A stretch of DNA of 22,530 bases from NCBI GenBank assembly GCA_050181295.1, contig JBFXDI010000063.1, positions 1-22,530 on the forward strand. The letters run 5' to 3'. The translations under genes were made by a program, and so were the position numbers. Below the pieces are notes generated by a model. That model was not told where the DNA came from. It saw nothing but the letters and a program-made list of their open reading frames with translations, and did not search any database. Shown here piece by piece: positions 17,187 through 22,530 of the stretch; the first letter of the stretch is position 1; each line of letters opens with the position of its first letter. The DNA comes from JBFXDI01 sp050181295. GTDB taxonomy: Bacteria; Pseudomonadota; Alphaproteobacteria; Rhizobiales; Aestuariivirgaceae.

Positions 17187-17359
17187 GGAGGGAGTAACTT
17201 CCGCTGTGACCCCGCATTGAGCAGCGTCACCACGCAAGAATTGGAGATCGCAGGCTGAATCGCAAGGGAAAGCGGGGCATGGGAGACATGCGGCAACAAC
17301 ATGCAAATGATTCTAACGTCAGGAACAAGCAGAGGTTCAAGGACGCGCCGGTAAATGTG
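17187..17359 (-). promoter_or_regulatory. Presumed promoter/activation region of the small RNA
   Basis: A gene-free stretch between the lsrB-like gene and the small RNA. I see no good -35/-10 pair, as would fit an activator-dependent promoter. Three CATG cores (17278, 17287, 17300) lie here; two are part of an exact CATGC direct repeat 13 bp apart (17287-17291, 17300-17304). Binding by the adjacent LysR protein is inference from the VtlR/AbcR precedent. Confidence 0.3.
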
Positions 17360-18247
17360 TCAGAACGACCATTCCTTGGCCTTTGAAACCACGAAGTCCC
17401 TGAAGACGGCGACCCGCTTCGACTCCTTCAGCTCTTCGGGATACACGAAGTAGGTATCGAATTCGGGCGCGTCGGCCATGAGCTCGATCTGAACCAGCGG
17501 CGAATCCCTTCCCACGATGTAGTCAGGGAGGGACGCGAGACCGAGCCCGGCCTCCGCGGCGCGCCTGAGGCCATAGGCGCTGTTGATGCGCAGCATCGGA
17601 CGGCGCGGCATGCCGTCGGCGCGGCCGGCCGTCTCGAGCCAGTTCACCGGCGTCAGATATCCAGGCGCGTTGCCAAAGGTCAGGATCGTGTGCTGATCCA
17701 GGTCCTCCGGCACCTTGGGCACGCCCCGCTGCCGAAGATATTCGGGCGACGCATAGACGTGGTGATGGACCGTGAAGAGCTTGCGCTGGATCAGGTCGGG
17801 CTGCACGGGGCGCCTGAGCCGGATCGCCACGTCGGCCTCGCGCATCGCGAGATCGAGTTCGCGGTCGTCCAGCAGCATGGTGACCGAGATCTGCGGATAG
17901 AGCTCCAGGAATTCGGAGATGCGCGGCGTGAGCCACGTCGTGCCAAGGCCGACCGTGGTCGTGACGCGGATGTCGCCGGTCGGCTTCTCGCGTGAATCCA
18001 TGAGGCGCGTCTCGGCCGCCGCGAGCTTTGAATAGACGTCGTGGGCGGTGCGGAACAGCACCTCGCCCTGCTCGGTCAGGATCAGGCCCCGCGCATGCCG
18101 GTGGAAGAGGGGCACCTTCAGCTCGGTCTCAAGCGATGAGATCTGGCGGCTCACGGCGGATTGCGAGAGGCCGAGCTCATGGCCCGCATGCGTGAAGCTG
18201 CCCGCCTCCGCAACGGCGTGAAAGACCCTAAGCTTGTCCCAGTCCAT
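17360..18247 (-). CDS. lsrB: LysR-family regulator of the LsrB/VtlR type
   Basis: 295 aa from ATG 18247; a TTG at 18253 adds two residues (MG) and would match the family start MALDWDKLR from memory, so it is a real alternative. The N-terminal winged HTH (residues 1-60) contains SFTHAGHELGLSQSAVSRQI. The effector domain follows, with long stretches recalled from rhizobial LsrB: FHRHARGLILTEQGE, RVTTTVGLG, DLIQRKLFTVH, LPDYIVGRD and FDTYF-YPEE. In Sinorhizobium and Brucella this regulator affects redox genes, envelope functions and AbcR RNAs. The gene begins about 25 nt after trxB, so the two likely form an operon, as beside rhizobial lsrB. Unlike what I recall for S. meliloti LsrB, it contains no cysteine at all. 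Confidence 0.88.
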   Translation of the reverse strand: MDWDKLRVFHAVAEAGSFTHAGHELGLSQSAVSRQISSLETELKVPLFHRHARGLILTEQGEVLFRTAHDVYSKLAAAETRLMDSREKPTGDIRVTTTVGLGTTWLTPRISEFLELYPQISVTMLLDDRELDLAMREADVAIRLRRPVQPDLIQRKLFTVHHHVYASPEYLRQRGVPKVPEDLDQHTILTFGNAPGYLTPVNWLETAGRADGMPRRPMLRINSAYGLRRAAEAGLGLASLPDYIVGRDSPLVQIELMADAPEFDTYFVYPEELKESKRVAVFRDFVVSKAKEWSF

Positions 18248-18274
18248 CCCCAATTCCCGCCGCTCCCCGGAGCG

Positions 18275-19237
18275 CTATTCCGCCGCTTCCGCAATGCTCT
18301 CCTGCTTGGCCAGCCAGCGCTCTGCCTCGAGCGCGGCCATGCAACCCAGTCCCGCCGCCGTCACGGCCTGGCGATAGATATCGTCGGTGACATCGCCCGC
18401 CGCGAAGACACCAGGAACGTTGGTGGCGGTGGAATAAGGGGCGACCTCAAGATAGCCGCCGATCTTCATGTCCAACTGGCCTTCGAAAAGAGCGGTGGCA
18501 GGCGTGTGCCCAATGGCGATGAAGACACCGTCGGCCGCGACGATCTCCTCGGCGCCGGTCCTCAGATTCTTGAGCCTCGCGCCCGTGACGCCCTTGGGCT
18601 CGCCGGTGCCGACCACTTCCTCCAGCACGCTGTTCCAGCGCACCTTGATCTTAGGGTGTTCGAAGAGGCGCTTCTGCAGGATTTTCTCCGCCCTGAGGCT
18701 GTCGCGCCTGTGGACGAGCTCGACCTCGCTGGCGAAGTTCGTGAGAAAGAGCGCCTCCTCGACGGCGGTGTTGCCGCCCCCAATGACCAGTACCTTCTTG
18801 CCGCGATAGAAGAAGCCGTCGCAGGTCGCGCAGGCCGAGACGCCGAAGCCCTTGAAGAGCTCCTCGCTCGGCAGGCCGAGCCACCGCGCCTGGGCGCCGG
18901 TGCATATAATGAGCGCGTCGCTGGTATAGGCCGTGCCGCTGTCGCCCGTCAGGCGGAAGGGGCGCTTGCCCAGCTCCGCCTTGACGATGTGGTCGCTCAC
19001 GATCTCGGTGCCGACATGCCGCGCCTGGGCCTCCATCTGCTCCATGAGCCAGGGCCCCTGGATGACGTCGGCAAACCCAGGGTAATTCTCGACATCCGTC
19101 GTGATGGTGAGCTGCCCGCCCGGCTGTATTCCCTGGATGAGAAGGGGTTCGAGCATTGCACGCGCGGCATAGATCGCCGCAGTATAACCGGCGGGACCGG
19201 ACCCCAGGGTCACCACTCGTGCATGACGCTCGGACAA
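18275..19237 (-). CDS. trxB: Thioredoxin-disulfide reductase
   Basis: 320 aa. Low-Mr flavoprotein that passes electrons from NADPH through FAD and a CxxC disulphide to thioredoxin. The FAD site is LGSGPAGYTAAIYAARA (11-27). The redox pair is Cys136/Cys139 in SACATCDGFFY. The NADPH site is VIGGGNTAVEEALFL (151-165) with HRRD, and the second FAD motif is GVFAAGDVTDDIYRQAVTAA near the end. The start is a TTG at 19237, supported by GAGGA about 7 nt upstream and by the family N-terminus (SERHARVVTLGSGPAG); there is no usable ATG nearby. The lsrB-like gene follows within about 25 nt. Confidence 0.96.
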   Translation of the reverse strand: MSERHARVVTLGSGPAGYTAAIYAARAMLEPLLIQGIQPGGQLTITTDVENYPGFADVIQGPWLMEQMEAQARHVGTEIVSDHIVKAELGKRPFRLTGDSGTAYTSDALIICTGAQARWLGLPSEELFKGFGVSACATCDGFFYRGKKVLVIGGGNTAVEEALFLTNFASEVELVHRRDSLRAEKILQKRLFEHPKIKVRWNSVLEEVVGTGEPKGVTGARLKNLRTGAEEIVAADGVFIAIGHTPATALFEGQLDMKIGGYLEVAPYSTATNVPGVFAAGDVTDDIYRQAVTAAGLGCMAALEAERWLAKQESIAEAAE

Positions 19238-19354
19238 GGCTCGATCCTCAAGCTATGACTGCACGGCATAGGTAGATTTGCAACCCGCGCCGAGCCAGAA
19301 ACCTGGGGTTGTGTCGGTGGGCGCGGGGTGCGGTTATCCAGAGAAAACTGCGGC

Positions 19355-19711
19355 TCAGTTGAAGATGCCGTTGCCGCCGTTGCGGTCCTCGGACGGGTAG
19401 CGGCGCCAATAAGGATTGGAAAGGTCGGCCTCGACGCTGCCGATGCGCTTGCCCTTGAACCAGATCCGCTGGAGGAAGCCCTTCTCGGCCGTCCTCTGGC
19501 CCTTCTGAATGGTCGTGGTGCCGACCATCTGCCACTTGCCGCCGACGTTGCGGTAGCCGGTGAGGCGGGTGAGGGCTTGGCCGCCGTTCACCTCGAAGAG
19601 GTATTCATTGCCATTCCAGGCGAACACGGGATGCGGTCCGCGATTTCCCGCCCAGGCGGCGGATGCGGCGACCGAGACGGCGGCTACGAGAAGGATGGCG
19701 AGCTTCCGCAT
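19355..19711 (-). CDS. Small secreted protein, unknown function
   Basis: 118 aa. It has a signal peptide (MRKLAILLVAAVSVAASAAW, cleavage near AWA|GNR). The mature part is rich in Trp, Tyr and Gly with a beta-type pattern (GNEYLFEVNGGQALTRL, GKWQMVGTTTIQKGQ, FLQRIWFKGKRIGSVE) and contains no Cys. GGAG lies 8 nt upstream of the ATG. It follows greA after 70 nt on the same strand and precedes trxB by 117 nt. I do not recognise the family. It is probably a monomeric periplasmic beta-rich protein, which is inference from composition only. Confidence 0.75.
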   Translation of the reverse strand: MRKLAILLVAAVSVAASAAWAGNRGPHPVFAWNGNEYLFEVNGGQALTRLTGYRNVGGKWQMVGTTTIQKGQRTAEKGFLQRIWFKGKRIGSVEADLSNPYWRRYPSEDRNGGNGIFN

Positions 19712-19781
19712 GATTCAGCTCCAGAGATAAAGGGCCCCACAGCCGGAAGTTGGGAGGCTCGGGGCCGCTATTCAAGCGTCA

Positions 19782-20255
19782 TCAGGCGTAGCGGACCTCG
19801 ACGAGCTCGTAGCTCTTGCCGCCGCCTGGCGTCATGACCTCGATGGAATCGCCCTTCTGCTTGCCAATAAGGGCGCGCGCGATGGGGGAGGAGATCGAGA
19901 TCTTGCCTGCCTTCACGTCGGCCTCGAACTCGCCGACGATCTGATAGCGGGCCTTCTCGTCAGTATCCTCGTCGATCACCACGACGGTGGCGCCGAACTT
20001 GACGGTGTCACCGGAGAGCTTGGACACATCGATCACCTCGGCGCGCGAGAGCTTGTCCTCGAGCTCCGCGACACGCGCCTCGACCCAGCCCTGCTGTTCC
20101 TTGGCCGCGTGATACTCCGCATTTTCCGAGAGGTCGCCATGGGTGCGGGCCTCCTCAATGGCGCGGATGATGCGCGGGCGCTCGACCGTCTTGAGGTGCT
20201 TGATTTCCTCGGTGAGGGCGACGTGTCCCGCCCCTGTCATGGGAACCTTGTCCAT
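19782..20255 (-). CDS. greA: Transcription elongation factor GreA
   Basis: 157 aa, the usual length. Binds the secondary channel of RNA polymerase and stimulates cleavage of backtracked transcripts. The N-terminal coiled coil runs from about residue 10 to 75 (LTEEIKHLKTVERPRIIRAI, ARTHGDLSENAEYHAAKEQQ) and carries the acidic tip DLSENAEY. The C-terminal FKBP-like domain includes VGEFEADVKAGKISISSPIA and ARALIGKQKGDSIEV. The start at 20255 (MDKVPMT) matches the family; an internal ATG at 20240 is unlikely. The 275-bp gap upstream to the flavin monooxygenase shows no gene. Confidence 0.97.
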   Translation of the reverse strand: MDKVPMTGAGHVALTEEIKHLKTVERPRIIRAIEEARTHGDLSENAEYHAAKEQQGWVEARVAELEDKLSRAEVIDVSKLSGDTVKFGATVVVIDEDTDEKARYQIVGEFEADVKAGKISISSPIARALIGKQKGDSIEVMTPGGGKSYELVEVRYA

Positions 20256-20530
20256 TGTGCTCTAGCCTGCTTCGTCAGTTCCAAGCCAGCCCGCGAGGCC
20301 GCGCCCAGCGGGAGACACTCTTCCGATTGCCGTATTCCGCAGCTCCGGCCCATTAGGAGAAATCCCGGCGCTGCCAACAGACCCGCGCCCCGCAACCGCC
20401 TTCTCGGCGGCAACGGGGCGCTGTCGAACCCTCAACATAGCGCCTGCAGCGGCGGACTTCAAGCGCCGTGCGGCCTCCTTCAGCGGAAACAACTGAAATT
20501 CCTATCGTTTCTTGATGGCAGGCGCGAGAT

Positions 20531-21685
20531 TCAACGCGCGCCGGGCTGCCAGCGAAAGATCCAGTCGAGACGTCGATGGAGAAGGGAATGGGGAAGGGCG
20601 CGGATGGCAAGGTTCCGCGCCACGGACCAGGGCTTGTCCAGATGGTCGATCCGGCCCTGCCGACGCGCTGCTCTCACGATCCGGGTGGTCCGCGCTTCCC
20701 GCATGGCCTCGAAGGCCCGGAAAGCCGCTTCAAACGTCCGATGGGTCGAAACGGCCTCTCCCAACGTCACCGCATCCTCGAGCGCCATGGCCGCCCCTTG
20801 TGCGAGATAGGGCAAGGCCGGATGGGCGGCATCACCGATCAGAACGGTCGCGGCACGACCCCGGGCGGGCGAAGGGTCGCGGTCGAGGGAGGGCCACCGC
20901 AGCCAGGACGAAGGGGCGTAAATTATGTCTGCAAGAACAGGATGAATCGGGCATCGCATGTCCGGCGCCTCGCCGCCTGCCGTGGAGACCGCCACGATGT
21001 TCAGGAGCGCGCCGGCGCGCACCGGATAATGCACCACGTGGCCGCCGGGCAGGAGCCAGAGGCAGATCGCGTCCGCGGAAGCGGCCGGAACCTCGCTCAA
21101 CGGCAGGAGGGCGCGCCAGATCGTCTCGTCATGCTCCTGCGGGGGACCGTCGTCGAGGACGGTTCGGCGGACCGTCGAATGGATGCCGTCCGCGCCGACC
21201 AGCGCATCCACCTCCACTGTCTCGCCGGAGCCAAACTGCAGCAGCGGCCTCTCGAGCTGCTCGGCCGCTTCGAGCCGCGCTCCGGTCGTGAAGCGGATCG
21301 AGGGCATGGCGCGCGCCCCCTCGATCAGCGTTGCCAGCAAGTCCGCTCGGTGGATCGTGGCGTAGGCCGCGCCATGCCGCTCACGCATCGTCTCGAGCGG
21401 AAGGGTGGCCAGAACATCGCCTCGCAGCCCATCCCGGACCTCTATGGCGCGCGGGTGGAACAGGCTGCGCTCGAGCGCCGGCATGACACCGAGCCAGGCC
21501 AGCGCCTTCAACGCATTGGGCGCGAGCTGCAGGCCCGCCCCGATCTCGGCGAGTTCCTGCGCCTGCTCGAAGATACGGACATCGTGGCCTGCCCTGGCGA
21601 GCGCGATGCCCGCGGCGAGACCGGCAATCCCGCCGCCCGCGATTGCGACGGTTGAGTTCGGTTGCGAAGATGACGGGAATGACAC
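20531..21685 (-). CDS. FAD-dependent monooxygenase (salicylate hydroxylase-like)
   Basis: About 384 aa. Group A flavoprotein hydroxylase, a class that hydroxylates aromatic or related small molecules with NAD(P)H and O2. The dinucleotide-binding motif is VAIAGGGIAGLAAGIALARA (13-32). The mid-protein DG motif is LVGADGIHSTVR. The second FAD motif is VLIGDAAHPALPYLAQGAAM, followed by ALEDAV. The start is uncertain: the GTG at 21685 gives the normal family length and avoids overlap with the divergent gene, whereas an ATG at 21745 would add 20 residues and overlap it. No ring-cleavage or aromatic-transport gene is nearby, so the substrate is unknown. Confidence 0.85.
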   Translation of the reverse strand: MSFPSSSQPNSTVAIAGGGIAGLAAGIALARAGHDVRIFEQAQELAEIGAGLQLAPNALKALAWLGVMPALERSLFHPRAIEVRDGLRGDVLATLPLETMRERHGAAYATIHRADLLATLIEGARAMPSIRFTTGARLEAAEQLERPLLQFGSGETVEVDALVGADGIHSTVRRTVLDDGPPQEHDETIWRALLPLSEVPAASADAICLWLLPGGHVVHYPVRAGALLNIVAVSTAGGEAPDMRCPIHPVLADIIYAPSSWLRWPSLDRDPSPARGRAATVLIGDAAHPALPYLAQGAAMALEDAVTLGEAVSTHRTFEAAFRAFEAMREARTTRIVRAARRQGRIDHLDKPWSVARNLAIRALPHSLLHRRLDWIFRWQPGAR

Positions 21686-21731
21686 GAAAATACTTGCTGA
21701 TGCGGTCGCTAAACCAAGGGTCGGGGGACGG

Positions 21732-22530
21732 ATGGGACTTTCCATCGAGATTAGCGCAAAAGTTCCGCGCCAAGGACTTCTCAGGAGGCTCAAGGGCCGC
21801 GCGGATACCCTGTCAGATATTGAATCGGTCTGCCGATCGTTTGTTGCGGAGCAACAGCTCGAGGACATCTGGACCTTCGAGCGACGCGACAATTCGCTGT
21901 GGATGGAACTGCACTCCGTGGAGGAGCCGCTGCACCTTAGCCTGGAGGGAGACAGGCTTTCCTTGAGCGCGCGCACCTCGACGGCTGGCCCGGGATATCA
22001 TGCGCATGTCGTCGACATCATCGACCAGTTGGGGCGGGTCTTGGGGCTCGAGTGGACGCTAGATAAGGCTGGCGGCGACGATACAGATTACTACACCGAT
22101 CGCGACTTCGCCCGTCTTCAGACCGCCATGGCAGATCAGCATGTCGGCGTGTCGAAGATGCTGCTGGATATCAGCGAGGAGGAGGATACTTCCTTCCTGA
22201 TATCCCAGCTTTCACCGAGCCTCGGGGTCCTTTCGCACGGGCATTTCGCCGCCACGCCCCGCGGCTACAGGGACAAGGCCTATTATCTGACGGTGTCCGG
22301 TTCCGAGGGATCGGAGCGTCTGGCGTTCGCCGCAGACTGGTATCCGTGGTGGACCAGAAGGGTCGACGGAGAATTCTGGAATCGAGCAGGCCAGGTGATT
22401 GCCTGGCAGCAGGTGCCTTGGCGACCGGCGCAATCCGAGGCCGAGACACAGAGCATTTCGATGGCCCTGCGGTGTTTCATGCGAGCAAAAAAGCTTGGGA
22501 CTACAAGTCCAATACCGACAAAGGAGATTG
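21732..22530 (+). CDS. Uncharacterised protein, 3' end cut by the window edge
   Basis: At least 266 codons with no stop before the window ends. The start at 21732 (MGLSIEISAKVPRQGLLRRL) has GGGGGA about 3 nt upstream. No signal peptide or membrane helix is seen. Visible segments include a helical N-terminus, a Trp-containing beta region (IWTFERRDNSLWMELHSVEE), GPGYHAHVVDIIDQLGRVLG, then DDTDYYTDRDFARLQTAMAD, ISQLSPSLGVLSHGHF and a Trp-rich stretch DWYPWWTRRVDGEFWNRAGQ. It looks like a cytosolic two-part globular protein. I do not recognise the family. It is divergent from the flavin monooxygenase with only about 46 bp between the chosen starts. Codon use mixes common GC-ending codons with some rarer ones (ATA, TTG, AGA). 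Confidence 0.75.
   Translation, partial: MGLSIEISAKVPRQGLLRRLKGRADTLSDIESVCRSFVAEQQLEDIWTFERRDNSLWMELHSVEEPLHLSLEGDRLSLSARTSTAGPGYHAHVVDIIDQLGRVLGLEWTLDKAGGDDTDYYTDRDFARLQTAMADQHVGVSKMLLDISEEEDTSFLISQLSPSLGVLSHGHFAATPRGYRDKAYYLTVSGSEGSERLAFAADWYPWWTRRVDGEFWNRAGQVIAWQQVPWRPAQSEAETQSISMALRCFMRAKKLGTTSPIPTKEI

Noticed and set aside
17103..17306. Minus-strand frame of 67 codons in the lsrB downstream gap
   Set aside because: It runs through the stem-loops of the small RNA and has poor coding character with many Cys and Pro; structure explains the region better.
20256..20265. GTGCTCTAG next to the greA start resembling the outer end of the 12718 palindrome
   Set aside because: No matching second arm nearby; a single short match.

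Overview
The window reads as chromosomal core of a high-GC alphaproteobacterium of the order Hyphomicrobiales (Rhizobiales). The best pointers are a LysR regulator of the LsrB/VtlR type next to trxB, with a candidate AbcR-type small RNA downstream of it. Others are CarB with the roughly 45-residue insert that I recall from rhizobial CarB, a stand-alone Mop protein, and an intergenic palindrome of the GAGCATGATC type that I recall as common in this order. No species is claimed. I see no tRNA, rRNA, CRISPR array, prophage, transposase or integrated element; this looks like ordinary housekeeping DNA with a few interesting details.

Layout. 1-2655: an arginase/agmatinase-family hydrolase (+), a Mop-type molybdate-binding protein followed by a secreted protein of unknown function (-), a tiny secreted protein (+), then a bidirectional terminator and a palindromic repeat. 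2656-7337: a YkuD L,D-transpeptidase, carB and a small Cys-rich secreted protein, all on the minus strand. 7338-9637: a small membrane protein (+), an antibiotic-biosynthesis-monooxygenase-fold protein overlapped by an M48 lipoprotein protease (-), and a secreted TPR protein (+). 9691-12688: the minus-strand cluster aroK-aroB-CNNM/CBS protein, joined by two ATGA overlaps. 12836-16947: plus-strand small membrane protein, xerD, pyrE, accA and a DpaA/YafK-like L,D-transpeptidase lipoprotein, with one small minus-strand gene between xerD and pyrE. 16948-17359: no protein gene; it holds the palindrome and the AbcR-like RNA with its terminator. 17360-21685: minus-strand lsrB-like regulator, trxB, a small secreted protein, greA and a flavin monooxygenase. 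21732-end: a plus-strand gene of unknown function that runs off the window.

How the genes fit together. carB and pyrE belong to pyrimidine synthesis, aroK and aroB to the shikimate pathway, and accA to fatty-acid synthesis. greA serves transcript elongation, xerD chromosome-dimer resolution and trxB thiol redox balance. The envelope group (two L,D-transpeptidases of different subtypes, the M48 lipoprotein and several secreted small proteins) suggests attention to peptidoglycan and outer-membrane upkeep. The most notable item is the trxB-lsrB-AbcR neighbourhood: in Sinorhizobium, Agrobacterium and Brucella the LysR protein controls AbcR small RNAs that silence transporter mRNAs. Here the RNA appears as a single copy, and the regulator contains no cysteine.
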